From positions 124,001-188,000 of the forward strand of contig WTXG01000026.1 of assembly GCA_022496185.1 (NCBI GenBank): a stretch of DNA of 64,000 bases, read 5' to 3'. The translations under genes were made by a program, and so were the position numbers. The notes below the pieces were generated by a model, which ran no database searches, had not been told where the DNA came from, and worked only from the letters and a program-made list of their open reading frames with translations. Shown here one piece after another: positions 31,407-43,706 of this stretch; positions within the stretch are counted from its first letter, which is position 1; every line of letters begins with the position of its first letter. Source of the DNA: Multifurca ochricompacta (Eukaryota > Basidiomycota > Agaricomycetes > Russulales > Russulaceae).

Positions 31407-33492
31407 ATGTCGACGACGACCTTTAGCCTCGAGTTCAAATCCGAGACCTTCAAGGGTAAGGTTAACTTCCCCACAGGCGTCTTCATCGATGGACAATTCT
31501 CCGCCGGCGCTGAAGGCACCACCATCGAGTGAGCACACGAAAGTTATTTTTGTAATTCTACCTTGAGACTCATTTCTCATTCATTCTCCCCTACGATTTC
31601 TAGCGTGATCAACCCCTGTAAGTCACGCAGTCCGGAATACCACCTAAACGTTCTGATGTTGAGTCTCACTCAGCGACTGGGAAGGTCATCACCTCCGTCG
31701 CGGAGGGTACAGCCAAGGATGTAGATCGTGCCGTCAAAGCTGCCAAGCGAGCCTTTACCGAATCATGGGGTCTCAAAGTCCCCGGATCCCAACGCGGACA
31801 ACTCCTCAACAAGCTCGCTGATCTCTTCGAACGACATTCTGACGAACTCGCCGCTCTCGAAGCGCTTGATAACGGCAAGACCTTCAACTGGGCCAAGGCG
31901 GCCGATGTTGCCATGTCGATTGGAGTGTTACGGTATTATGCCGGTTGGGCGGATAAGATCCATGGACAGACCATCGAGACGCACGAGGACAAGCTCGCGT
32001 ACACACGTCACGAACCGTTTGGCGTTGTCGGACAGATCATCCCTTGGAATTTCCCCCGTACGTGATACGTGAGAAGAAAGATGATATTTATCTTTTTTCG
32101 ATTCGGATTCGGATTCGGATCATAATCCATCCCATCCCATCTCATCCCATCTCATCCCATCTATTTTTTCCTTTTGGCCCCTCTCCCCTTGCGCCCTGTT
32201 TGAAAAGGAATGTTTTTTCTGACTTGCTTGTCGGAACTCCCGAATAGTTATGATGATGGCCTGGAAACTCGGTCCAGCCCTCGCCACGGGTAACGCCATC
32301 GTTCTAAAGCCGTCAGAATTCACACCTCTATCCGCGCTCCGGGTGTGCTCACTTATCAACGAGGCCGGTTTCCCACCTGGCGTCGTGAACGTAATTATTG
32401 GTTATGGCCACACCGCGGGTCAGGCCATTGCGGAGCATTTGGGAATCGATAAGGTAGCGTTCACGGGATCAACCCTCGTCGGGCGGAAGATCATGGAGGC
32501 TGCGGCCAAGTCGAATTTGAAGAATGTGACGCTCGAGCTTGGCGGCAAATCCCCCAACATTATATTCAATGACGCGGACCTTGACCTCGCTGTCAATTGG
32601 TCCTTACATGGTATCTTGTGCGTACTCATGTGATACATCTTTTAATGCCCCGTGCGGACATCCCTTCACGACACCATCTGCCCCCTCCTACAGTTGGAAC
32701 CACGGCCAGTGCTGTTGTGCCGGTTCACGTATTTTCGTTCAGTCTGGCATTTACGACAAGTTCCTCGAGCGTTTCACGGCCAAGTCTAAGGCTCTCAAGC
32801 TTGGTGACCCGTTTGCAGGTGACTCGTATCAGGGTCCTCAAGTCTCCAAGATCCAGTTTGACGTCGGTCTCTCTTCCTTTATTTTTATTTTTTTTATTTT
32901 TTATTTTGAACGGTCCTTCTGACATGAGTGGTTATATATGATATATATATTACAACGTTATTCGTTGTAGCGTATCATGGATTTCATCAACTCGGGCAAG
33001 GAGCAAGGCGCGACGGTACACCTCGGTGGCGAGCAACACGGTACCGAGGGATACTGGATCCAACCGACCATCTTCACCAACACCAAACCGGATATGCGCA
33101 TCGTTCAAGAGGAGATTTTCGGTCCCGTCGGCGTGGTCATCAAGTTCGAGGACCAGGAAGACGTGTTGCGTCAGGCGAATGACACGTTGTATGGTCTCGC
33201 GGCGGCCGTATTCACGACAGACATTACCAGAGGGATCCAATTCGCGCACAGTTTGCAGGCTGGAACGGCTTGGATCAATTGCGCCAACTCGTTGCATCCG
33301 AACGTGCCCTTCGGAGGGTACAAACAGTCCGGTGTGGGACGCGAACTTGGCGAATACGCGTTGAACAAGTGCGTTCTCGTACAGGAGTTAAAAAAAACAA
33401 ATGCGGCTGACCTTGGTTTTTTTTTTTTTTTTTTACTACTCAGTTACACCAACGTCAAAGCCGTTCACATCAACCTGGGTCAACACATCTGA
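31407..33492 (+). CDS. Aldehyde dehydrogenase 3 of tandem triplet
   Basis: Exons 31407-31528, 31604-31617, 31674-32057, 32248-32617, 32694-32862, 32971-33368 and 33444-33492 sum to 1506 nt, giving 501 residues with no interruption, so this is the clean reference copy. Motifs: [21 protein letters not shown] (general base Glu), GQCCCAGSR (nucleophile Cys), [16 protein letters not shown]. Intron 3 (190 nt) has grown by GGATTC and CATCCCAT repeats. ALDH-2 and ALDH-3 share long identical exon stretches, more than either shares with ALDH-1, so they come from the more recent duplication. Role as ALDH-1; cytosolic placement is inferred. Confidence 0.95.
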
Positions 33493-34193
33493 GCCAAAAA
33501 AAAAAAAAAAAGAAGGCAAGAAGTTAAAAAAATAAAGGATATGCGAACCCTCTCGCGGAAGGATCGTCATGTAGATCTATTTTGTACGAATGCAATGCGA
33601 GACATTTCACCTTCTTTTCCTTTTCCTCTCGATCAAATAATAACCTGAACTTTTTGAAGCGAGGCGATCTTTCATACTAAGACTAGTACGACTCACGCCA
33701 CTAGTATACTCCCATATCCTTACCCCATCCATACACCGACTGACAAGGGTCGATCAGGGAGTTCAAGGCAAAGTAGGGCGGCGTAGTAGATATACGCCCT
33801 AACTAACAACAATACAACAAGGTCAAGGTCTGGTCTGATGATCTATCTGATGATAAAACTCCTGACCTTGTCTGGTGCCCGGACCCATTCATTCATTGTT
33901 CTTGTTGTTGGAAATTGAAAAGATCGCATCGCATCGCGGCTCTTTGTAAGGCTGAGCCTAACAGGCAGGAACAGGAGATGATGACCCGTAGTAAGTAATA
34001 AATACAAATCGAGAGCGAATAAAAAAACCCCGCCCCGCGGGGAGCAAAGTATGGTTTGTGAATCGCGATGATGACGGTTACACAACATTTATCATTATCA
34101 TATATATATAAAAAGGGGCGGAAGTCTAATCTCGATCTCGTCCAAACCCAAAATAAATAAACTCAAAAAATAAATAAAAAACCCAGAAAATAA
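33493..34193. other. Intergenic between ALDH-3 and F-box gene 1 (convergent 3' ends)
   Basis: About 700 bp, A-rich, no gene supported. It holds the two 3' UTR regions. Confidence 0.4.
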
Positions 34194-36327
34194 TCAAAAT
34201 GTAAAAATATGAAGCTTCTCCATGCGCCCCCAACGCCTCTGCTCAGCACCTAAGGTCCGACACTAAAGGGGGAAATCGTCAGCACAACACCAACGCGCGC
34301 AATTCGCTTTTACGTTAAACTTACCTGAAACATGAGCACAGCATCGCCGCACATGGCCGCGCAAAGACAATCAGGATCGAGATGCTGCAACTCATCCGGT
34401 AACACAGCCTCGGCGCGGATATACGCGCGTTCATGCTTAACCACCCCATCCTCATTGTCGTTTCCGCCAACGAGTGTACGACCTTGTTTCAGGTGCAGAT
34501 CTTCACGCGCGAGTGCGCGTGCCACACGACGTGGATGATAATCCGCAAGGACGAGCGCATTACGTCCCTCCATTTTTCGATGGGTGGCGTTCCTGCCGCC
34601 GCCACCACCGCCGCCGTCGCCATCAGCGGAAGAGAGGGAGGTAGGCGACGGCGACGGTGACGGTGACAGGGGCCGTTGGACGACAACCGCTTGACGAAAG
34701 ACGCTTCTCGCTCCGAAAGTCGAAGGGAGTCCGATCAAGCTCGGGTCGAGGTGGAGTGGAGACGGAAAGAGCGAGAGAGTGCGTATATCACAGATGACCG
34801 CTTGGCCCCATTGATTCCAGGGCATTATCACAGGTGCTGGTGTACCGCTCCAAGCGCTCACGTTCGTACTTGCGATGGAAGAATCCAATTTGGTCTGGAG
34901 TGGTGGTCTTGTGTGAGAGAGAAGGACGGCTGAGGGGATGTGGAGGTCGAATTCGCCCCAGCCGGAATCTTGGAAGACTTCTAGGATGAGGCTGAGCGCT
35001 GTCGTCTCCATGGTCGTGTCCGGATAGAAGTGTCCTATGGGCAGCGACTGGCCAGGCGACTCGCAAAGAAAGTGTGGTTTGCGGATGATGCCACGCAGGA
35101 TCTCATTGTCTGGGAGCTTGTACGTCGCTTCTAGCCATGGGGTGAGAAGGATTCCCGGATTACGGGCGCATCTTTCCAGGGAGTAGACATGTAGGAAGCT
35201 TCGCTGTGTACCTGCCCATATGAAGGGCACCGCTGCCACGACCAGATGTAAATCATCCAGAAATGAATACCCATAAAATGGCTGTGGCAGTACCTGATTA
35301 AGAACGTGACATAAGGAGGGGGGGGGATATAAGCGGGGGGACCTCGGCAAGACAAGATGAGGAGTATGCGCACCAGTTCTGCTATGACAATCCCAGAGTG
35401 CCAATTCCACACGACCAAGGACGTTTCCTGCTCACTTGCTGCCACGAGCGCAAGATGGTCACCCTGGATCCTACAGAATTCGATAAAGTTGCCGAACGGG
35501 ACCCGGTGTTCTGGTAGACGAATGATCCCATCCGTTTGGGAAAGCGTGTGTTGATCACCCGTCGAAAGACACTGCAAGTGGAGGTGAGGTCTGAGACTAA
35601 TAACGAAGGGTCCGTTCTTTCAATCAGAAAAAGAACTTCTTAAAAAAAAAAAAAAGGCCAGCCAAGGCGAGTGTGTAATGTGTGTGTACTCACTCTTGAT
35701 GGTTGTGCGACTCGGCGCACGATATGACGAGCAAATCTCGAGCGACGTCGACAATATAAAAGGACGCTGAAAAGTCAAAGTCGAGCGTCCAGCGCCGTGC
35801 CTGTATGCCGCGCAACGCGGAGGGGAGTTGGAAGACGACCAGACGGGTTGGACCATGAACAGGAGCGTCTCTTTCCTTGGCCTGAAAGACGAGGTAACCG
35901 TCGGAGACGTACGGTTTCCAGAGGTCTTGTAGGTCGATCGTTTCATGATTGGTCCAGGCAAGTTCCTTTAGAGCCTGGTCGTATGCTGTGAGCATGGAAA
36001 AGCGGTGGGCGATGTCAGCAACCTCATCTTCTTGAGTGTTGTCATGCATTCCATGGGCGAGTAGCGTGATGTTGTATTGAAGGGTGATCGAGTTTGCGAC
36101 GATATCGTGAAAACGACGACAAACCTATACAGTTTCCCTTAGTGAGCGATTCTGCTGAAGGAACAACGAAGGGGAGAGAGGGAGGGGGAAGGGGAAGGGG
36201 AGGGAAAGATGATTTGAACCTGTAGACATGTTAAGAGAGTTGGGATGTCCAAATATTCTAATATTCGAAGGATGATCTCGGCTGGCACCGTGAGCAACCA
36301 TGGCGTATCGTCGCACGAAGAGGTCAT
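34194..36327 (-). CDS. F-box protein 1 of local family
   Basis: Exons (minus): 36327-36220, 36124-35694, 35596-35374, 35293-34325, 34262-34194. They sum to 1800 nt, 599 residues, frame intact. The N-terminal F-box (LLTVPAEIILRILEYLDIPTLLTCLQ then VCRRF across intron 1) would bind Skp1 in an SCF ubiquitin ligase. The middle carries a VWNWHSG segment, a WD-like strand. The C-terminal part has DYHPRRVARA, LPDELQHLDPDCL and CGDAVLMFQ, then a short last exon. A Gly run and Ser-Pro repeats lie near residue 450. Substrate unknown. The exon pattern and C-terminal motifs recur in the other three F-box genes here. Confidence 0.85.
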
Positions 36328-36892
36328 GCCAATGGGACTACTTAGCCAAAAGGCAAAGGCGCTCGTATTGGTGAACTTTCCTTCATCTGCTGTTGAACCA
36401 CAACCCGTTTAACTCACTCGCTCACTCACTCAATCACTCACTCATTCACTCACTAATTACTCACGACGGACAAGAAAGCATAGCATAGCATCGCATCGCA
36501 TCTTACGCATACGCACATAAAAGCATAACACAGGTCAGGTCGCATCGCATGGGACACAACGGTGCTTGATCACGTAAACACTTGACTGGCCCATCCGTTC
36601 CGCCTCGTCTCTCACTCACTTTTACACGTGATTGTTTTTGCCCTATCTAATCATATAATATCTCCCTCCTACCCTTCTAATATCTCTCAGATCTCATGCT
36701 GACGACAGTGATGGCGGTGTCAGTGAGGATCCCGACTCGGAGGATTCACAGCGCAGGAATATATTCCTATTCCTTAGAGGGAGGAATCTCCCTCCCAAGG
36801 GAATGCATATCCCTATCCCATTCTTACCTTCCTCCCTCAGTTCTCCTTCTGGCCTTTCTCTCACTGCGCTACCCCCCACCCGTTTCCTCATC
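36328..36892. promoter_or_regulatory. Divergent promoter region between F-box genes 1 and 2
   Basis: 565 bp between two outward-facing start codons. It includes a CTCA-type simple repeat (about 36415-36455) and GCATC repeats near 36490. No conserved motif could be assigned. Confidence 0.4.
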
Positions 36893-39000
36893 ATGTCGAT
36901 CATTCTATCACTACCCGAAGAGCTCATCATTGAGATTATGATGAAGGGCGACCACAGAATAGTCTTGACCTGCCAGAGGGTGAGTAAATTCCATTCAGCT
37001 GGCGGCGGGTTCTAGCTTATTGTTTTTTACACAACACTTTCACGTGCTGCACGCCCCCCCATCGGTATAGGTTTGCCGCGCGCTTAATGCCATAATCAGG
37101 GATTCTTTAGCTTTGCAGTATTTAATCTGCCTCGCCGCTTGCGGAATGCAAGACGGTCTCTTTACAGTCGTCTGTAAGAGAACAGCAGAGCGACTCGAGA
37201 AGTTACGCGAGTATGAAGCCGCATGGAGAGAAGTTGCGTGGTCCGATGGCGGAATTATCACGCACAGGGCCGCCCGCAATTTCCCCACCGCCATCTCCGG
37301 AGGCGTGCTCGCATTTCTGAACCAATCCGATGGCAGTTCGGGTGACCCGGAATTTGGCGACCAGCTTTTTCTTTTGCGTATCCCGTCAAAACTACGGGGA
37401 ATACCTGGGGGAAACTGGGAATTGAATGGCCTCGGTGAAATGTCCAATGTCTGTATAGACTCTGCACAGGACCTTCTTCTCTTTCAGAGGTGCGTATAAA
37501 TCTCGGTTTTTGTCTGGTTGGGATGATTTTAATCACGAATGGGTTTTTCAATCAGGGCTTGCAACCTCCACGTGCGAGCATTATCGTCTGGCAAGGTCCA
37601 CCCTTTGGTACATCACTCCGGCACTTTCAATTTGTGTATGGGTTCATCAGATGTACTTGGCGAGACACCGGTTATTTGCTGTGAACATGTGGCAGCTCTT
37701 GTACACGAACATGGTTTCTCTCAGGCCACGTTGACCATAAAGGGGACTATCATGGTCTGGAACTGGAGAACGGGAAACCAAATAGCGATTATCGTAGGCT
37801 CCTTTCCTCGTCCGTTATTATACCTACCCAAGTAGCGACGAAGCATTTTTTTTATTTTTTTATTTAGCGACCGTCATTTGCACGTATAGGGCGCGATATC
37901 GCCTTCCTCGATGAGACGCACCTTTTGATACCAGCATCAGAGATAGACTCGGCGCTCCAACCGGGGCAGAACTACGAGCTCATGCTCCTCCTATACGACT
38001 TTGAACCCTCGGCCACCGTTTTCGTAAACCAAGTCGCCACGATTCCTTACTGCTTCCGCATCACTCTACCTGTGCGAACGGGCTTCACCACCTTCCGTCA
38101 AGCGCGCATCAGCGCCAATACGGCCTCGTTTTCCTCACCCGTTCCCTCCTCACCACAGGGATACTTTCATGCGGATCCGAGGGATCGGATCATCACGTTG
38201 GAAGTGACGGATAATAACTGGATGCAAGGCATTGAAGAAACGGCGGAATTGTATGCTCCCGTGCGCACTTTCCTCAATTACATAGCCTCCCACCCTCCCT
38301 CCGGAAAATCGACATCCGCGCGAGGTCCCGTAGATGTGCCATGGGGGAATTGGGGTCCCTATGGTGCGCATCTCGTGCGCGCCGCGGATCAACCGTACAT
38401 TATTCGACGTCCGCGTGCGTGCGGCATGCGAGTCCTCAGTGCGTCTTCGGGTAAGGAATCGGTCGTTGTGACCGATTACCATCCTGGTCGAGTCGCGCGT
38501 AGTAGTAGTAGTAGTAGTGGTTGTGGTGGTGATGGTGATGAAGCCGGCCCGGTGGACCGACCCCCCAACGCCAACCCGAGTCCGAGTCAGGGTCCGAGTC
38601 GGGGAGCACGCCCACGCGGACTGAGCACCTTCTCAGAGATTCAACTGAACGCTCGCCTGGAGCAGCAGCGGCAGCGGCAACCCCGCGCACGTCTACCGTT
38701 GGTATGTGTTACGAAGGAGGTGCCTTTGCCGAGAGAGTTACAATGCGCTTCGGAGAGCCCGTGGACGATGTTGTGCGAGGATGCGTTACTGGCGTTTGAG
38801 GTGAGCTCTAAATCATTCTTCCTCTCCCCCCCCCTCTTCATCTCTCTCCCTTCTCTCTTTTTTTCTCTTTTCAATTCGGCGGACATGTTACTGACCGGCG
38901 GAGCGGGTACTTGATTTGACCCGTTTATATTTTATTTTTTTATTTAAAGTATGTCCCGGACGGGTTTGAAATCAGCAGAGTGTTTGCATACACATTCTAA
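36893..39000 (+). CDS. F-box protein 2 of local family
   Basis: Exons 36893-36979, 37071-37489, 37556-37793, 37868-38800 and 38950-39000 sum to 1728 nt, 575 residues. The F-box starts at residue 5 (SLPEELIIEIMMKGDHRIVLTCQR then VCRAL). The MVWNWRTGN segment closes exon 3. The C-terminal part has VVVTDYHPGRVAR, LPRELQCAS and LCEDALLAFE. The last exon of 17 codons encodes ISRVFAYTF at the end. The Ser-run and Gly-Asp stretch near residue 440 is low complexity. Same exon order and phases as F-box 1, 3 and 4. Probable SCF substrate receptor; target unknown. Confidence 0.87.
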
Positions 39001-40495
39001 TAGGATGGGAGGATTGGAGGAGATTTCTGTTGGCCGCGACGGATATTACAGGACACGAGGTGCGCGCGGGTAACCTGACTCGACCTCTAATTTGTCTCCA
39101 GAGAGCAAGAACCGTAAATCGTCATTTAAAGAACTTGATCGCGTTTCAAAGTAGATTGGAGTCTTTTATATGAATATATCTTAGCTTTATTTGTTTGTTT
39201 CATAAATCTGGGGCCGGACTACTCGCTCCACTTTGACTTTGGCACTTCCCACCCGTCGTCGCATTGGAGGAGGGTGTGCAACGTTTTTTTATTTTTTGGT
39301 CAACTTACATTGCCCCATCAACCCTATGTAAGATGGGATGGATGATTGCTGATGATGATGTATCGATGATGTATCGAGTATGTAACTTGTTGGATATCAG
39401 GTCAGGTCCGGAAAAACTACGCGCCGGCTGTAATGTAAGCTAAGCTAAGCTAAGCTAAGGAGAGTGAGTGAAAAGAAACAAGTCACGTGAGGGTAATGCT
39501 ACCAGGTATGGGTATGCGGATACAGTATCGGTATCGGTATACGTATACGACCGATGAGCCGAATGAGGCAAGGGCAAGGCAACAAATGAGAAAAATGACG
39601 GATCGGCGTTCGGCGGCGGATAATCTAATCCAAATCTGGAAGAAAAGAAAAGAGAAGAAGAGAACAATAGTCCAAGAGTCCAGAGTTCCCAGTTCCCCCC
39701 CCCAGTTTCCGGTTCTCGGTCTCGGTGCCTCGGAGGAGCCGTTTCATCGTTCCTCTCCCTCCCCCCTACCATCCTCCTTCCTCCTCCTCTCCCCGTCGTT
39801 CCCGCCCGCCCGTTGTCTCCATGTTTCGGTTTCAAAAATTCTTGTTGAGTTTTTTTTAGTTCATCTTCATCTTGCTCTGCCCCACGCTAAGAACAATGTT
39901 TAATGCACAGATTAAGACAACCTTGTACTCTATTCAAAGTTACACATCTTGCCCCTCTCCCCAAAATAAAGTAATATTTTAATAATATAATTATTGCTGC
40001 CGTTCAGGGTGAATGTAGGCGTTGCACGCGCGGCCCGCTCCAACAACCACCTAAAGCTAAGGGAAAAAGGAAATTGAAATGGCACAATGACATGACCGTT
40101 GACTCAGACTCAGACGACGGCGGAAAATTTAAAAAAAAAAAAAGTCCAGTCCAAGTAGAAGGAGCGCTCGGAGAGGAATAGCGCCCCCGCTGTCGAGGGG
40201 TGGGGAAAGAAGGAAAAGAGGGGAGGAGGGTGGTGGGTGGTTGGTGGTGGTGGTGGTGTTATGTTGAATTGGAGAGAAATCCGCAATATATTAAACTACT
40301 AGTCTGCTGTCGTCTAACCCTCTCTTTTCATTCATCCCCTTTCCCCTGCCTACAACTCCCCCCTTCCTCCCCCCCCCCTCCCTTTTTTGGTTTATATTCA
40401 TCACAAAGGTGGTTTCTTTTTGTCTTTGAAAAGAAAATAAAAAAAAATAAGGGGGGGGAGGGAGATAAACCCAAAAAAAGGAAAGTCAACGTCCG
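39001..40495. other. Intergenic between F-box genes 2 and 3
   Basis: About 1.5 kb, no gene supported. It contains a TAAGC/GCTAA tandem repeat (about 39435-39459) and a strongly pyrimidine-rich tract before the F-box 3 start. Confidence 0.4.
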
Positions 40496-42913
40496 ATGTT
40501 CGGTTCGCTCAACTTCTTGCGTAAAGCTCGTTCGGCGCAAGACCTCACTACAAACGCTCACCGCAGGCTGAGAACGGTCATGTCAGAATTTTTTTCGGAC
40601 TCCTCGACGACGAACGGTGAGAAGAAACGGCCACCCAGCGATGTCGGTATATTTTCCCGGCTCCCCGAGGAACTCCATATTGCCATTCTTCGGTGCCTTG
40701 ACGCCCCATCAATCTCCATATGCAATCAAGTAACGTATTCTTTCTTTTCCCCCTCCCTCCACCATCCATCATCTCTCTTTTTTAAAAAAGAAAAGGAACA
40801 ACACTCTTTTCTTTTCTTTTCTTTCTTGTCTTTTTTTTGGTTGTTATTCCCGTTCTAATCATGAAACTTTACTTTAACAGACATGTCGCGGCTTGCGACG
40901 CGCCATTGCCAACAGCATGTTGTTGCAATACGAACTCGCCCTATTCTACTGTGGAATGCGTGACGGTCCAAGGAAGGACCCAGATCACAAAGCTCAACTC
41001 GGTCGACTACTCACCCACGACGCGGCTTGGAGACAGCTTGCGTGGACGAACGTGATGTCCTTGGAACACCTCGCTGGGGCTTTTCACCCAGCCGCCATTT
41101 CGGGTAGTACAGTGGCGTTCATCCCATTCGGTCCTGGACCCGTGAGCGGCTTCAAGTTGCTCATCCAACAATTTCCTTCCGCGCTTCGTGGGACCGAAAT
41201 CCGACATTGGGAGCTCCAATTTCAGCTCATGTCCGTGCACGATACCTTGATGGATTCATCTCAGGATTTGCTCATCCTCCTCGAGTGTGACCCCCTGTGC
41301 GTTTTGCCAAGCCAACTTATTTTCGCTGAAACCCCCCCCCCCCCCCCACACACACATCCCTCCCTTTTCCCCACCGCACACGATGTTCTTTTTTATCTTT
41401 TTACTTACGAGTTATTTTAACTAGTAGATCGGGTTACACCACGAATTACCATATATATAGCCTGACCACCGGCCGGCCCCATCCACTTGCCGCGAACCAA
41501 GGGAATCTAGAAGTTCCAGATGGAAGGACGATAAGTATCTCTGCTTCCGGTGTCTGTGGGGATTACATAGGTGCTACGGCGTATAATCCATCGGACAAAT
41601 CCACGCACCTCGTTCTGCGGAATTGGAAGACAGGCGCGGTGAAGGTGGATGCGGTGAGTGTTATTTTTTGACACACCCCCCCCCCCCCTCCTTTTCCGAA
41701 TGTTCATAATCACACCTCACCATACCAGCCTCTCCCAACACCTCCATTGGGCATCCGACCGACCTTTAGCTTCCTCGACCGACATCACATCCTCGTCGGA
41801 TTTCTCTGGGCGAGCGAATCGCAACCCAAGGATCTACTCGTGTGCGCTATAGACGAGCAACATCTCTCCAACTTCAACACCGAGAACGGCACGACGATCG
41901 CCGAGAGCGTACCCACCTATATCTTCAGTATTCCCAAGACGCTCAAGCGAAGGGACTTTTGGGAGATTCATACGCATCGAAATTCGATACCTCTTCGTCC
42001 AGAGAACCCTCCACTTGAGGGATACTTTGACAATGATCCAGAGGATCAACTCGTAGTGATCGAGATGGCAAGTCGGAAGTATGGTCATTCGGAGAAGCTG
42101 GATCCGGCTATGAGTCTTTGTATCCCAACTCGCGCGATGTTACGACGCATAACAGCGACGAAGGCGATGACCTCTTCACACAACAAAACTAATCATCATC
42201 ATCATCATCACCATCTTCTTCATCTTCATCATCACCACCATCATCATCATCTCCTCCTTCCCAACCATAATCATCAGCATAGTATCCCACCTCCATTTGT
42301 CTTTTCTTGGGAATCATGGGGTGAAGGTCGCGCCTTACTCTCCAAACGTCTAGATCGAGAACGTCGTCTACCGATGCTCTCACGCGCGTGTGGCCTCCGT
42401 CACGTGGCTCGCAAACCGATCGTTTACGAAAATGGCAAAGCAGCAGCAGTCTTTCGAGTTTGGGATTTTCATCCTGGTCGAGCGGCACGCACCATAACCA
42501 ATACTACCGCCACTGCCGCCATTGCTACTACTAGTACTTGTAGCGGCGGTATCAGTCATCATCATCATCATCATCATAATGGTAATGGTAATGGTAATGG
42601 TAACGGTTCGGCAATAGCAACGGCAACAGCAACAGCGGTGGCAGTGGCGGCGGTAGATGGTGGTAATCTGATCGGTCATGAAGAGGCGATCCTACCAGCT
42701 CATGTGGTGATCGAGGTACCGTTACCGAAGGAATTACAGACTGTCGATCCTGTCTTGATCTCAACTTCGTTGTGCCAAGACGCGTTGATCATTTTCGAGG
42801 TGAGTTAGTTCGTTATCACACAAAAAAATATATATATTCAAAAAAATCTTTTTTTACAGCGTTTGAGCACGAATAGTGGTGGTCTTAGGAGCATTTTTGT
42901 ATGTTCTTTCTAA
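40496..42913 (+). CDS. F-box protein 3 of local family, with His-rich insertions
   Basis: Exons 40496-40729, 40881-41296, 41428-41653, 41729-42799 and 42860-42913 sum to 2001 nt, 666 residues. The F-box is at about residues 52-80 (FSRLPEELHIAILRCLDAPSISICNQ then TCRGL), after a longer N-terminal leader than in the sisters; a later ATG at residue 29 is also possible. VLRNWKTGAV replaces the VWNW motif. DFHPGRAARTI, LPKELQTVDPVL and LCQDALIIFE mark the C-terminal domain, and the last exon ends FVCSF. Two His runs and an Asn-Gly run come from trinucleotide expansion. Probable Skp1-binding adaptor; target unknown. Confidence 0.85.
42186..42600 (+). repeat. Trinucleotide and hexanucleotide coding repeats
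   Basis: ATC/CAT repeats at about 42192-42262 and 42556-42578, followed by AATGGT repeats, all in frame in F-box 3, giving polyhistidine and Asn-Gly runs. Likely variable in length between strains. Confidence 0.75.
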
Positions 42914-43235
42914 CACCCTCCTTCTCTTCGGGAGGGGGGGGTTGGGTGTACTTTTTTTGATTTTTGATTTTGGTTGGTTTGTCGTCGTAGTACTGTCCCT
43001 TGCTTTGTCCTTTGTCCCCCCCCCCCCCTTTTTTTTTTCACCTTGCTCTTGCCTTGCCTTGCCTCTTACATAGTCATTCTTCGTGTTGTTCCTCATACAT
43101 ACATACATACATACATATACCATCAATCAACCAACCAACAACCAACCAATCAATCATTTCATTCATATTTTCTCTACATATATCTCTCTAGCTCTTTCAC
43201 TGCACTCTTCCATATCCCCCCCATCTCAAATGCAC

Positions 43236-43274
<39 letters not shown>

Positions 43275-43706
43275 TTTCTCTTTTGTTTCCTTCTCTACAT
43301 TTCATTTAGATCAACAATACATTAATCATATCCATGCAAAAACAAAAAAAAAAAAAAGAGAGAAACATTAGTAGTAGTAGTAGATTTGTTGTTGTTGGCA
43401 GCTTTTTTTTTTTTTTTAAAAAAAAAGGCGAAGGGGGCAAAATAGCAAAAATTTAAATTGACACACACACACACATAAAACAGGACAAAGCAGATAAGGA
43501 ACATACAAAAACGTCAACAGGGGAAATGAAGAATTGAGGGGGTGCCAAAGTAAAAAAAAAAGTGTTTTTTTTTATTCTATCGGCGGCGAGAGAGAGAAAG
43601 GTGTCCAAATAAATGCATAAGCATAATGCCAAAAAAAAAAAAAGACGGGAAAAAAATAAAATAAAATAAAAATGGAACTTTGGGCCGCATATATGCCATT
43701 ATTCTC
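42914..43706. other. Intergenic: 3' flanks of F-box 3 and the kinase
   Basis: About 790 bp of low-complexity DNA: a CATA repeat near 43098, a (CT)n run at about 43239-43270, and several poly-A and poly-T runs. No gene supported. Confidence 0.5.

Noticed and set aside
43098..43270. Direct CATA and CT repeats considered as a CRISPR-like or satellite array
   Set aside because: Simple microsatellites with no spacers; the genome is eukaryotic.
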